Positions 17,811-26,180 of a stretch of DNA of 64,000 bases are shown piece after piece; positions within the stretch are counted from its first letter, which is position 1, and each line of letters starts with the position of its first letter. Position numbers and translations under genes: made by a program. The DNA lies in the NCBI GenBank assembly GCA_038212015.1, contig JBBQUY010000003.1:1-64000 (forward strand), in the 5' to 3' direction. The notes beneath the pieces were generated by a model, which was not told where the DNA came from, did not search any database, and was given only the letters and a program-made list of their open reading frames with translations. The DNA is from JAGQUL01 sp038212015. Lineage in GTDB: Bacteria > Actinomycetota > Thermoleophilia > Gaiellales > SKUG01.

Positions 17811-18917
17811 GTGCCAAACGACGTGGACACGCCACAAACGCCGCCCTTCGAACCATCAGCCGAGCAGTTTCTGCTCGAGCTGCTCGACGTGCCCGCGCCC
17901 TCCGGATTCGAGGACGCGGCAGCTGCGAAATTCGCGGAATACGCGGCGACGTTCGACGCGGAAACGTCGACCGATCGCGTCGGCACCGCCTTCGCAACCG
18001 TCAATCGCGGGAGCGGCCCTCGCATCGCGATCGTCGGACACGTCGACGAAATCGGGCTCATCGTCACGAAGATCAACGACAAGGGCTTCTGCAAGGTCGG
18101 CTCGATCGGTGGCTGGGACGCGGTCGTCCTGCCGGGCCAGCGGGTCCGCATCATGTCGACCCCCACGGGTGGCACGATCCTCGGCACGATCAGCCGCACC
18201 GCGGTCCATGCCCTCGACCAGGCAGCGCGCGAGCGTGCCCCCAAGATCGACGACCTCTGGGTCGACGTCGGCGCCCGATCCGGCGACGAGGCGCGCAGCC
18301 TCGTGCGTGTGGGAGATCCGATGGTCATGGACGTCGTCCCCCGACGCATCGGCCCACCCGACTCCATGCGCCTCGCCTCGCGCTCGATCGACAACCGCGT
18401 CGGCGCGTTCGTCGCACTGGAGGTCGCCCGCATCTGCAAGGAGCGCGACGTGGCAGCCGAAGTCGTCGCCGTCGGATCCGTGGGCGAGGAGAACGGCATG
18501 GGTGGCGCGACCGTCGCCATGTACGGGCTGCAGCCTGATCGCACCTGCGTGGTCGACGTCACCACGCCCGGTGACACGCCCGGTGCATCGGACCTGGGCG
18601 ACCTCAGGCTCGGCAAGGGTCCGATCATCTCGCGCGGAGCGACACTGAGCGCACGCGTCGTCGACGAACTCATCGCCGCGGCCGAGGACGCCGAGATCCC
18701 GCACCAGCTGCGTGCCAAGGGACTTCGCACCGCGACCGACGCCGACCAGACCATCAAGGCAGGACGAGGCATGGCCACATGCCTGGTGAGCGTGCCGGCG
18801 CGCTACCTGCACACGCCGGTCGAGCAGGTCGACCTGCGTGACGTCCGCGCTTCGATCGACGTGATCGTGGCCTGGGTCGAGCGTGTCGCCGCTGCACACC
18901 CAAGGAGCACCACATGA
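17811..18917 (+). CDS. M42 family metallopeptidase
   Basis: 368 aa aminopeptidase of the M42 (glutamyl aminopeptidase/endoglucanase) family, which forms large cytosolic tetrahedral assemblies trimming peptides. Metal-ligand blocks are GHVDEIGLIVT near 80, SRSIDNRVGAFVALE near 195 and VGSVGEENGMGGA near 227, where EE holds the catalytic base; the usual EEVG is EENG here. The GTG start is preceded by TAGGGG six bases upstream, a poor -10 match. Overlaps the next peptidase gene by ATGA, so the two are co-translated. Confidence 0.92.
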   Translation: MPNDVDTPQTPPFEPSAEQFLLELLDVPAPSGFEDAAAAKFAEYAATFDAETSTDRVGTAFATVNRGSGPRIAIVGHVDEIGLIVTKINDKGFCKVGSIGGWDAVVLPGQRVRIMSTPTGGTILGTISRTAVHALDQAARERAPKIDDLWVDVGARSGDEARSLVRVGDPMVMDVVPRRIGPPDSMRLASRSIDNRVGAFVALEVARICKERDVAAEVVAVGSVGEENGMGGATVAMYGLQPDRTCVVDVTTPGDTPGASDLGDLRLGKGPIISRGATLSARVVDELIAAAEDAEIPHQLRAKGLRTATDADQTIKAGRGMATCLVSVPARYLHTPVEQVDLRDVRASIDVIVAWVERVAAAHPRSTT

Positions 18918-20011
18918 GCGATACCGGCGCCGACGACACGTCGACATCCACCAAGAAGCGACCCGTGCCCTACTACTCCGGTGACGTGCGCGTCGAAGGC
19001 GAATCGCTCGACTTCCTGCTGCGCCTGCTCGACACGCCTGCACCATCAGGCTTCGAGGAACCGGCCGCCGAGGTCGTGTCCGACTACGCGAAGGAATGGG
19101 CCGACGACGTCCGCGTCGACGCGATCGGCAACGTCCACGTCACCGTGAACAAGGGCGCCGCCGGCGGCCGCGTGATGCTGTCCGGACACATCGACGAGAT
19201 CGGCTTCGTCGTGACCCGCATCGACGACAAGGGCCTCGTCCGATTCGAGCAGGTCGGTGGCTGGGACCTGTCGGTCCCCGTCGGACAGCGCGTGCGCATC
19301 CTCACGCGCCAGGGCATCGTGCTGGGCACCGTCGGCAAGCTCGCGCCGCATCAGATGAAGGACCGGGCGAAAGCGCCGACGATCAAGGACATCTGGATCG
19401 ACATCGGGGTCGCCACTCCCGACGAGGCGAAGGCGATGCTGCGCATCGGCGACCCGATCGTGCTCGACACCACGCCGCACGTCTTTCCCAATCGTCGCGT
19501 CATGAGCCGCTCCGTCGATGACCGCATCGGCGCGTTCATCGCACTGGAAGCAGCCCGCCGCGCCAAGGGCTCGAACATCGAAGTCATCGCGATGTGCGCC
19601 ACCCGGGAGGAGATCGGCTGCATCGGCGCGATGCCCGGCACCTTCGGTGCGGATCCCGACGAGGCGATCGCCATCGACGTGACCTGGACGTCGGACGTTC
19701 CGGGCGACCATCCCGAGGACTCCGACGTCGGCAAGGGCCCGTCCGTCACGTTCGGCGCGACCACGCGTGCGCGCATCGGTCGCGAGCTCGTGGCGATCGC
19801 GGAGGAGGCCGGGATCGACATCCAGATCTCCGCATCCGGGCGCGCGACGTTCACCGACGCGGACACGATCGTCCGCGCGGGCCGCGGCGTGCCCGTGGGG
19901 GTGGTCAGCATCCCGACGCGCTATCTGCACTCGCCCGGCGAGCTGTTCGCGCTCGAGGATGCCGAAGCCGCGATCGACCTGCTCACACGCTGGGCCACGC
20001 GCGATCGTTGA
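18914..20011 (+). CDS. M42 family metallopeptidase, paralogue
   Basis: 365 aa, second M42 peptidase, similar to its neighbour throughout. Blocks GHIDEIGFVVTRID, SRSVDDRIGAFIALE and CATREEIGCIGA are closer to the family consensus than in the first copy. Overlap of start and stop (ATGA) indicates coupled translation, perhaps as subunits of a mixed complex. A 25-residue polar N-terminal extension with PYYSGDV precedes the domain. No signal peptide. Confidence 0.92.
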   Translation: MSDTGADDTSTSTKKRPVPYYSGDVRVEGESLDFLLRLLDTPAPSGFEEPAAEVVSDYAKEWADDVRVDAIGNVHVTVNKGAAGGRVMLSGHIDEIGFVVTRIDDKGLVRFEQVGGWDLSVPVGQRVRILTRQGIVLGTVGKLAPHQMKDRAKAPTIKDIWIDIGVATPDEAKAMLRIGDPIVLDTTPHVFPNRRVMSRSVDDRIGAFIALEAARRAKGSNIEVIAMCATREEIGCIGAMPGTFGADPDEAIAIDVTWTSDVPGDHPEDSDVGKGPSVTFGATTRARIGRELVAIAEEAGIDIQISASGRATFTDADTIVRAGRGVPVGVVSIPTRYLHSPGELFALEDAEAAIDLLTRWATRDR

Positions 20012-20146
20012 CGGTTCTCGACCGCGTCGACACGTGCGTTTCGAGCGCTGAACAGTCGTGGCATCGCGAGGCCGGCGAACTGGCCTCGTAGGGCACCGTT
20101 CACCAGAACTGCCTCACGCGTCTGCAGGTCCGGGCAAGATACGCAC

Positions 20147-20965
20147 ATGCAGATCGCCTCGTTCGCACCCGTTGTGCCCGCCGCCCAGTACCGTCCGGTC
20201 AGCCCGACGCTTGCCGACGGCGCGACGTCCGAGCACCAGCGCGCCGCTGGCGAGGACCTGTCCCGGTACTACGCACCGGCCCAGGGCAAGGAAGGCGCGG
20301 ACCTGCTGCGCGCACTGCACCTGATCGTGCGAACCGGGCACGTCGACCGCGGGTACGCACAGGCGCGCGACGAGCTGTTCGCGGATGTCGCCGACCTGGA
20401 CAACGACAACCAGATCGAGGACCTGTTCACCGGCGAGCTGCGCGGACCGATCACGGGTCGCAAGGATGGCTTCGACAAGGGTTTCAACACGGAGCACACC
20501 TGGCCGCAGAGCAAGGGTGCCACCGGCATCGCGCAGAGCGACCTGCACCACCTGCACCCGTCCAACATCACGACCAACGAGCGTCGAGGCAGCCTGCCGT
20601 ACGGCGAGGTCGTGACGATCGACTGGTCGGTCGGCGAGGGCACGCGGCAGGCCAAGCGCGGCGTCGACGAGCTCGGGAAGACCGTGTTCGAGCCGCGCGA
20701 GGACATCAAGGGTGACATCGCCCGTGGGCTGCTCTACTTCTACACGCGCTATGCACAGTCGCGCCCGGGCGACTTCACGCTCGTGAACTTCAGGCACGAG
20801 CTGCCGACGCTGCTGCAGTGGCACAAGGCCGACCCGGTGACGGATGTCGAGCGCCAGCGCAACGACGCGGTGCAGAAGGTCCAGGGCAATCGCAATCCGT
20901 TCGTCGACCGCCCCGAGTTCGTCGACCAGATCAAGTTCTCGGCCCTCGAGCTGGGTCGCGGTTGA
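20147..20965 (+). CDS. Endonuclease I family nuclease without signal peptide
   Basis: 272 aa. The endonuclease I (EndA/NucM) core is clear: NTEHTWPQSKGA at 114-125 with H117 as the likely general base, SDLHHLHPSN at 131-140, then NERRGSLPYGEV. These His-Me finger enzymes cut DNA or RNA non-specifically and are normally exported. Here the N-terminus MQIASFAPVVPAAQYRPVSP is a short Pro/Val-rich stretch with no hydrophobic signal core, so the export route, if any, is unclear. Its stop overlaps the TTG start of the PAP2 gene. Confidence 0.88.
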   Translation: MQIASFAPVVPAAQYRPVSPTLADGATSEHQRAAGEDLSRYYAPAQGKEGADLLRALHLIVRTGHVDRGYAQARDELFADVADLDNDNQIEDLFTGELRGPITGRKDGFDKGFNTEHTWPQSKGATGIAQSDLHHLHPSNITTNERRGSLPYGEVVTIDWSVGEGTRQAKRGVDELGKTVFEPREDIKGDIARGLLYFYTRYAQSRPGDFTLVNFRHELPTLLQWHKADPVTDVERQRNDAVQKVQGNRNPFVDRPEFVDQIKFSALELGRG

Positions 20966-21597
20966 GCAAGCCCCGCGCGCGACTGGTCGCCGGCAGCATC
21001 CTGCTGGCGACGAGCATCATCATCGGCGCGCTCGTCACCTTCATCGGCGAGCCCCCGTTCGACCTGCGCATCGTGCTGGAAGCTGCCGCCTGGCGTGACG
21101 GAGCAGTCGGGCGCCTCATGGACGGCGCATCGGACGTCGGCTACGGGCTCTGGCTCGTGCCGGCGTCGCTCGTGATCGCACTGCTGCAGGCCTGGGTGCC
21201 GCACTACCGACGCGACGCGACGATCGTCGCGCTGTCGACCACGACCGCGGTGATCTGCACACGCATCCTCAAGGAGACGTTCGAGCGCACGCGTCCGGAG
21301 GATGCCCATGAGCTCGTTGCTGGCTTCTCGATGCCGAGCGGGCATGCGACGTCCGCGGCAGCGTTCGCCGTGTCGCTGCTGCTCGTGCTGCCGGGCACGC
21401 GTGTGGGTAACCTGGCGCGGACAGCGCTTGTCGCCTTCGCGATCGTCGTCGGCATGTCGCGCGTCGTGCTTGGCGTGCACTACCCGACCGACGTGATCGC
21501 CGGGTTCTGCTCCGGCATCGGCGTCACGCTCCTCGTGTCCGCGCTCGTCGACATGGCGTGGGCGAAGCGCATGCCGGTCGGCACATCGCGCATCTGA
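20962..21597 (+). CDS. PAP2-family membrane phosphatase
   Basis: 211 aa membrane enzyme dephosphorylating lipid phosphates such as undecaprenyl or phosphatidyl phosphates. All three catalytic motifs are intact: K104-x6-R111P, P125SGH, and SRVVLGVHYPTD at 166-177. Five or six helices. The TTG start at 20962 overlaps the endonuclease stop; upstream frame sequence is out-of-frame nuclease coding, so earlier starts are rejected. Co-transcribed with the nuclease. Confidence 0.9.
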   Translation: MSKPRARLVAGSILLATSIIIGALVTFIGEPPFDLRIVLEAAAWRDGAVGRLMDGASDVGYGLWLVPASLVIALLQAWVPHYRRDATIVALSTTTAVICTRILKETFERTRPEDAHELVAGFSMPSGHATSAAAFAVSLLLVLPGTRVGNLARTALVAFAIVVGMSRVVLGVHYPTDVIAGFCSGIGVTLLVSALVDMAWAKRMPVGTSRI

Positions 21598-21603
21598 GCG
21601 CGG

Positions 21604-21609
21604 TACGCT
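21604..21609 (+). promoter_or_regulatory. -10 element TACGCT of a leaderless start
   Basis: TACGCT six bases before ATG 21616, no Shine-Dalgarno. Confidence 0.55.
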
Positions 21610-21615
21610 TTCGGC

Positions 21616-22383
21616 ATGTGTGGTCGTTATCAGCTCGCGCTTCCGGGGCGCACCCTCGCCAACCTGCTGGACGCGCAGCTCGCAGCCGTCGGCGTGCAGC
21701 CGACGTGGAACGCGGCGCCGACGCAGGTGCTGCCGGTGCTGGGGCTCGCGGCGGATGGCCGGCGTGTGCTGCAGGGGGCGGAGTGGGGCCTCGTGCCCGG
21801 CTGGGCGCGGCTCCCCGGACGCGACCTGCGCCCGCTCATCAACGCGCGGTCGGAGACCGTCGTCGAGAAACCCGCGTTTCGATCGGCCGTGCGCACGGGG
21901 CGCATCCTCGTGCCGGCAACCGCTTTCTACGAATGGCACGGCCCCAAGGGTGCAAAGGTGCCGCACCTGATCCGCGTGCGGGGCGCAGGAATCGACGAGA
22001 CGACCGGCACTCGACTGGACCACGACGCCGCGCCGGGCGAGGTCGTCGAACCGTTCCTGATTGCAGGGTTCGCGGAGGAGTGGACGACCCCCGACAACGT
22101 TCCCGAGCTGACCTTCACGATCCTCACGACCACGCCCAACGAGCTGTGTGAGCCGATCCACGATCGCATGCCCGCGATCCTGGAAGGTGACGATGCGCAG
22201 GCGTGGCTGGAGGCGCCGCCGGAGGACACCCAGCTCGTGCTCGACCTGCTGGGACCGTTCCCGGCCGAGCGCATGGAGGCCTGGCCGGTGTCTCGAGCCG
22301 TCAACGACGCGCGCCACGACGGCGCCGGGCTGTCGGTGCCGGCCGGCGCGGTCGACGCGGTCGACGACGGTCAGCTGTTCTGA
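21616..22383 (+). CDS. SRAP-domain abasic-site crosslinking protein (YedK/HMCES family)
   Basis: 255 aa. Members crosslink through Cys2 to abasic sites in single-stranded DNA and shield them. The sequence begins MCGRYQLA, so C2 is free after Met removal; N76 and E80 in NARSE, E106 in AFYEWHG and the HDRMPAIL histidine complete the active site. A short insertion (about 115-150) is acidic. The leaderless start is fixed by the -10 element and by the family requirement for MCGR. Converges with the EEP hydrolase gene, overlapping by 13 bases. Confidence 0.94.
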   Translation: MCGRYQLALPGRTLANLLDAQLAAVGVQPTWNAAPTQVLPVLGLAADGRRVLQGAEWGLVPGWARLPGRDLRPLINARSETVVEKPAFRSAVRTGRILVPATAFYEWHGPKGAKVPHLIRVRGAGIDETTGTRLDHDAAPGEVVEPFLIAGFAEEWTTPDNVPELTFTILTTTPNELCEPIHDRMPAILEGDDAQAWLEAPPEDTQLVLDLLGPFPAERMEAWPVSRAVNDARHDGAGLSVPAGAVDAVDDGQLF

Positions 22384-23651
22384 TGTCGGTCGTCAGCGCG
22401 CAGGCGGTAGTCGACGACGACCGGATGGTGATCGCTCGAGTCCACGCCGTCGACCACGTGCGTTCCGACGCGCGCCCTGGCGACGTCGAATTGGTCTGAG
22501 GCGTACACGCGATCGATCGGCGTGCGCGGGGTCGCGCTGCCGAACGTACGGCGTGCGGGGTCGTCGAGCGCCATGCCGGAGGCTGTGAAGGCGTCACGCA
22601 GCCCGGCGGAACGGAATGCGGCGGCTTCCTTGTCGCCGTGAGCCGTGTTCGATTTCACGTTGAAATCCCCGCCCACGATGGTCGGGCCATCCCACGCCGC
22701 GAGCAGCCCCGCGAGCGGATCGATCTGGCGACGCGGATGATCGACTCCATCAGATGCCCAGCTCCAGTGGCCCGAAAGCACGCGGACGTCGGTGCCGCCA
22801 GGGGTGGTGATCATCACGTCCGCGGTCGAGCGTGGTCGATACATCGGCGAGTTGAAGGGATGCCACTCGCGATCGGCGATCTTGTCGGCGAGCAGGCCTG
22901 CGACGGCGTCTGCAGCCCCCGCGATGCGGCGCGCTGGGCCACCGCCGAATGCATCAGGACTGACGATGCCGCGTGCATCCGCGATGGTCACACCGTTGAA
23001 CGTCAGCACGGCCGTTCCGTTGCGACGTCCGGTGACCGAGTGGATCGACGGCGTGTGCACCGCGCCGTCGGCATCGAGGCGGTCGGCAAGGGTTCCAAGG
23101 ACGTCACGGAAGCCGGACTGGACGGCGTGGTCGTCGACTTCCTGCAGGAGCACGACGTCCGGTCGTTCGCGTTCGATCGCACGGGCCACGCGCTCCAGGT
23201 CGGCCGCGCCACCGACCAGATCGCCGCCGGGGCCGAGCGAGCCATGGATGTTGAAGCTCATGACCCGCAGCGACTCGTCCGCGCGAACGTCGCCGCTGGC
23301 GACCGATGCTCCTGCTGCTGCGGCGGTCGAGACCGAATCGGTTCCGCGGCGTCGCAGCACGTCGAGCAGCACGCCGCCGCCCACGAGCAGCGCGGCGCCA
23401 CCCATCGCGCCGAGTACACCCATGCCGATGCGTCCAGCGATGCCGCGACCTGCGCGGGCAGCGAGCAACGCAGTCGTGCCGGCCCCGATTCCAGCGCCGG
23501 CGGCGAGTACGCCCCAGCGCTCGTTGAACCGGGTGCCGATGCGGTCGATCGCCGACGGCTCATGGGGCGCAACACCGTCGAGCGCGGGCAGGGCAACGTC
23601 GCGCGTGGGCACGCGCTTGAACACTGCTGCATGGTCGACTGTGAGGCCCAC
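22371..23651 (-). CDS. Endonuclease/exonuclease/phosphatase (EEP) family protein with membrane segments
   Basis: 426 aa. Two Gly/Ala-rich hydrophobic segments at about 46-66 and 72-98 anchor it; the EEP domain follows with RVMSFNIHG (N134), VVLLQEVDD (E171), VVGGDFNVKSN-like block IVGGDFNVKSN and C-terminal SSDHHPVVVDY. Such enzymes hydrolyse nucleic acid or phospholipid/inositol phosphates; the substrate cannot be told. GTG start at 23651. The N-terminus MGLTVDHAAVFKRV is not a signal peptide. The catalytic part probably lies outside if the two segments form a hairpin, inside otherwise. Confidence 0.85.
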   Translation of the reverse strand: MGLTVDHAAVFKRVPTRDVALPALDGVAPHEPSAIDRIGTRFNERWGVLAAGAGIGAGTTALLAARAGRGIAGRIGMGVLGAMGGAALLVGGGVLLDVLRRRGTDSVSTAAAAGASVASGDVRADESLRVMSFNIHGSLGPGGDLVGGAADLERVARAIERERPDVVLLQEVDDHAVQSGFRDVLGTLADRLDADGAVHTPSIHSVTGRRNGTAVLTFNGVTIADARGIVSPDAFGGGPARRIAGAADAVAGLLADKIADREWHPFNSPMYRPRSTADVMITTPGGTDVRVLSGHWSWASDGVDHPRRQIDPLAGLLAAWDGPTIVGGDFNVKSNTAHGDKEAAAFRSAGLRDAFTASGMALDDPARRTFGSATPRTPIDRVYASDQFDVARARVGTHVVDGVDSSDHHPVVVDYRLRADDRHQNS

Positions 23652-23959
23652 CCGATCCCATCGTCCCGCGTCCGTCCGAACACCTGTTCATCGGGTCACG
23701 GACCGATCGCGTGCCGACCCAGCACAGCAAAAGCCGCCGACGGGGGCTGATCCGTCGGCGGCTTTCGAAGAGGTCACGGGGGTAACCGGCGGTCGCTGCC
23801 GTGGCTGGCGGGCAACCACCCTCATGATCGGAACATCACCGTGGGGTCCTGACCATCAGCATGTCGATTAGGTCCGGCTGGCCCATCGGCGATGCCGCGA
23901 TCTGCAGGTTCGAGCCGTGGTGAGGAATCACTACCGTGATTCGACTCCCAGATCGGGAT
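23652..23959. other. Intergenic stretch with terminator and a possible 31-codon frame
   Basis: Holds the terminator at 23730-23765, a 7-bp inverted repeat GAATCAC/GTGATTC at 23925-23942, and a minus-strand frame 23836-23931 (GTG start, 31 codons, G/C-rich third positions, contains AASPMGQPDLIDMLM). The frame has only a distant GGGAG and no known match, so I do not call it a gene. Confidence 0.4.
23730..23765 (-). terminator. Terminator downstream of the 23960-24805 gene
   Basis: Perfect 14-bp stem AAAGCCGCCGACGG with complement, eight-base loop, followed by TTTTGC on the minus strand. Confidence 0.7.
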
Positions 23960-24805
23960 CTACGAATCACCCTTGAGGATGTCCTCGTCCTTCGGGAATT
24001 CGTCCTCGCCGGGGTAGTCCGAATCCGGCGTGCCACCCGCGGGCGGGGTCGGTCCCGACGGCGGTACCGGCGGCAGGTCGGGTTCGGTTGGCGGGGCAGG
24101 CGGCAGGTCCGGATCGGTGCCACCACCGCCACCGGGAACCGGCGGCCAGGAGGGGGGCTGTGAGCCGCCGGGTGCCGGCGGCGGGAAGGTCGGACCGCTG
24201 GGGGGCGGGGTCGGGCCGCTCGGCGGGTGGACTGGCGGGTCGGGCGGGCCGGTGGGCGGACCACTCGGCGGATCCACCGGCGGCGGCACGTTCGGCGTGG
24301 TCGGCTGACCACCAGCCGCTCGCAGCAGCTCGTCGATGATGCGTGCACCTTCGGCGGTGTCGCGAACCGCACCGGGAATGTCCACGCCGTTGAAGCGCCC
24401 GTCCGGGCTCGGCTTCTTGGCGAGCTGCCAATTCGCGTCCTCGAGGTAGGCGTCGGCCTTGCGCAGCTCGCTCACCACTGCCTCGGGGTTGGTCTCGCCC
24501 AGCTGCTTCTCGAGCCGCTTCTGCACGGCCATGTTCGTCTTGAACACGCGGATGCGGATGTCCTTGGTCGCATCGGATCCGCCATCGTCGAGCGGCACGG
24601 TGCCCAGCATCTCGACCGCCTTCGCCGCCAGGCGCGACGATTCAGTCAGGTCGACGACGAAGTTCGCGGACACGCCGGTGAGCGTCGACCCGGGTGCGGG
24701 TGGCGTCGTGGGCGAAGTCGGCGGAGCGGTCGACGGGCCGGAGGGCGGCACACCGATGTTCGGCACCTGGACAGGGCTGGGGGAGACTCGCGTGAGCATC
24801 ATCAT
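23960..24805 (-). CDS. Lineage-specific Pro/Gly-rich protein sharing the LEDANWQLAKKP module
   Basis: 281 aa, no named family. The N-terminus LTRVSPSPVQ is nearly identical to that of the ABC exporter subunit at 29296-31143. After a Pro/Thr-rich stretch, residues about 45-150 hold a helical module with FKTNMAVQKRLEKQL and LEDANWQLAKKPSPDGRF, also found at 7543-8541. The C-terminal 130 residues are Pro/Gly-rich with PPSGP units and an acidic end. No signal peptide. Three consecutive ATG codons make the exact start uncertain by two residues. Confidence 0.7.
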   Translation of the reverse strand: MMMLTRVSPSPVQVPNIGVPPSGPSTAPPTSPTTPPAPGSTLTGVSANFVVDLTESSRLAAKAVEMLGTVPLDDGGSDATKDIRIRVFKTNMAVQKRLEKQLGETNPEAVVSELRKADAYLEDANWQLAKKPSPDGRFNGVDIPGAVRDTAEGARIIDELLRAAGGQPTTPNVPPPVDPPSGPPTGPPDPPVHPPSGPTPPPSGPTFPPPAPGGSQPPSWPPVPGGGGGTDPDLPPAPPTEPDLPPVPPSGPTPPAGGTPDSDYPGEDEFPKDEDILKGDS

Positions 24806-24915
24806 CGTGTCGAACCATCCCCAGCCGGAAGCGGTTGGAGTCAGCCGGCATGGACCTATGGGGAGGTGTGGGCCACGGCTCAGGCCCTCAGCGGCGGCGT
24901 CTGGGTCGTGCGCCC

Positions 24916-25179
24916 TCAGGCGGTGCCGATGGGTTCCACATCCGCGCCGATCCGATCACGGAGGCCGTCGTGTCCCGCATGTTCGGCGCAGTTGGCGCAG
25001 CAGAAGAATGCTCCGTTCACTTCCATGCCGTGGCCGATGATCGAGCAGGAACAATGCTCGCAGCGCGGCGCCATGAGGCTGATCGCGCACTCGAAACTGT
25101 CGAACGTGTGACGAACGCCGGCGGCGATCACGTCGAAGCTCTTGTCGTAGTCGTTGCCGCACTTCTCGCAGATGCCCAT
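24916..25179 (-). CDS. Small cysteine-rich metallothionein-like protein
   Basis: 87 aa with CEKCGNDYDKSF at the N-terminus and CEHCSCSIIGHGMEV plus FFCCANCAEH further on: eleven cysteines and several histidines suited to zinc. This layout is common in actinobacterial proteins labelled prokaryotic metallothionein or zinc ribbon. Probably zinc storage or a regulatory ribbon; unproven. ATG 25179 has GGGGAGCG about five bases upstream. Confidence 0.75.
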   Translation of the reverse strand: MGICEKCGNDYDKSFDVIAAGVRHTFDSFECAISLMAPRCEHCSCSIIGHGMEVNGAFFCCANCAEHAGHDGLRDRIGADVEPIGTA

Positions 25180-25241
25180 GGGTCGCTCCCCGGTGGATTG
25201 CCAGTGGTGTCGGAATCCCCGTCCATGAGCTCCTTACTCGG

Positions 25242-25712
25242 TCATGTCGACGGCGCGGGCGTGACGCGCAGCGCATCGGCGTCCTCGGCTCGAACTGCGC
25301 GGAAGGAGCCGATCCCGACGAGATTGGCGACGTTGCCGAACACCGACGCATCGGTCGTCCAGCCTCGCTGGTCCAAAAACAGCTGGAGGGCAGACGGCGC
25401 ATCGGGTGCCCGGAACTCGGCAACGTCGCTCCACGTGAGGTGCAGGTCGTGTGGACCGATCGGGTCCTGCCGCTGGATCACGAAGTCCAGGCCGGTTGGC
25501 TCGTCGGCGGGCAGTGTGGCGCGAAACCATCCGACGCCATGGACGACGGCCGTGTTGTGGCGCAGCTCGTGGGCGTAATACTGCATCGCGATGCAGAATT
25601 CGTGGATCGCGTGGGGCGCATTCGACCCTTCGATCGAACCGATGACCGTCCAGCGAAGCTCGCCATGGCGTGGATCGCCCGGTTCGCGCTGTTCGATGAC
25701 GAAGGTCGGCAT
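25242..25712 (-). CDS. Hypothetical protein
   Basis: 156 aa, not recognised. Soluble, beta-rich at the N-terminus (MPTFVIEQREPGD, ELRWTVIGSIEG) with a helical middle (HAIHEFCIAMQYYAHELR). GGGAG lies directly before ATG 25712 and tRNA-Gln is 48 bases upstream on the same strand. It precedes the metallothionein-like gene by 62 bases, so the two may be co-transcribed. Confidence 0.6.
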   Translation of the reverse strand: MPTFVIEQREPGDPRHGELRWTVIGSIEGSNAPHAIHEFCIAMQYYAHELRHNTAVVHGVGWFRATLPADEPTGLDFVIQRQDPIGPHDLHLTWSDVAEFRAPDAPSALQLFLDQRGWTTDASVFGNVANLVGIGSFRAVRAEDADALRVTPAPST

Positions 25713-25759
25713 GGCTCCCTCTACGAGGAAACCCCCGCGCGAGCAGGGGCTTCACATAG

Positions 25760-25830
25760 TTCCGGGACAGGGATTCGAACCCCAACTCCCCGCTCCAGAG
25801 GCGGATGTCCTACCGTTAGACGATCCCGGA
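25760..25830 (-). tRNA. tRNA-Gln(CTG)
   Basis: 71-base cloverleaf on the minus strand: acceptor TCCGGGA/TCCCGGA, anticodon stem TCCGC/GCGGG around CTCTGGA with anticodon CTG, T loop TTCGAAT, discriminator A, CCA not encoded. Confidence 0.94.
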
Positions 25831-25844
25831 ATGTACCTCGCCGA

Positions 25845-25873
25845 ATCGTATCGGCAATTGCCGGCACGCGCAA
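25845..25873 (-). promoter_or_regulatory. Promoter of tRNA-Gln
   Basis: Minus strand TTGCGC (25868-25873), 17 bases, TACGAT (25845-25850); start expected about seven bases before the tRNA. Confidence 0.6.
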
Positions 25874-26180
25874 GGAGATGGCGCAGGTGCGACGCGTGGC
25901 CGCCGTCGTCGTCAGAATCTCGAAGCTGGACCGATCCATGCACGGGGACGACGTTCTCGCGCCGGAGCAGGAGCGCCTTCTCGTTCGCGAGGTGCGCGGC
26001 GAGTCCAGCCTGACCCATGTCCGATGCGTCGACGGTTCCAAGTCGCACTCCCGCGACGGCTGCCTGGCCGCAGCGCCGAGCGCCTCGCCGACCTGTGGAA
26101 ACGGTGCATGGAGCTGGCGCAGCGGCGAGCCCTTGGCTGTCGTCGTGGCTGCGACTGCGTCGACGCTGAAGGCGAGCCGA
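25874..26180. other. Gene-free stretch right of tRNA-Gln
   Basis: About 300 bases. Two plus-strand frames show protein-like fragments (VLAPEQERLLVREV near 25950 and RLADLWKRCMELAQRR near 26085) in different frames, which could be a frameshifted remnant, but no family is recognised and no clean start exists. Confidence 0.35.

Noticed and set aside
20067..20088. 7-bp hairpin after the M42 genes as a terminator
   Set aside because: Short stem with eight-base loop and no T run; could be chance in G/C-rich DNA.
23836..23931. 31-codon minus-strand frame with good codon bias
   Set aside because: No nearby ribosome site, no -10 box and no recognisable family; noted only in the intergenic entry.
25752..26048. 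Minus-strand frame ending in a segment like SNGRTSASGAGSWGSNP
   Set aside because: That segment is a translation of the tRNA-Gln gene, a common false protein.
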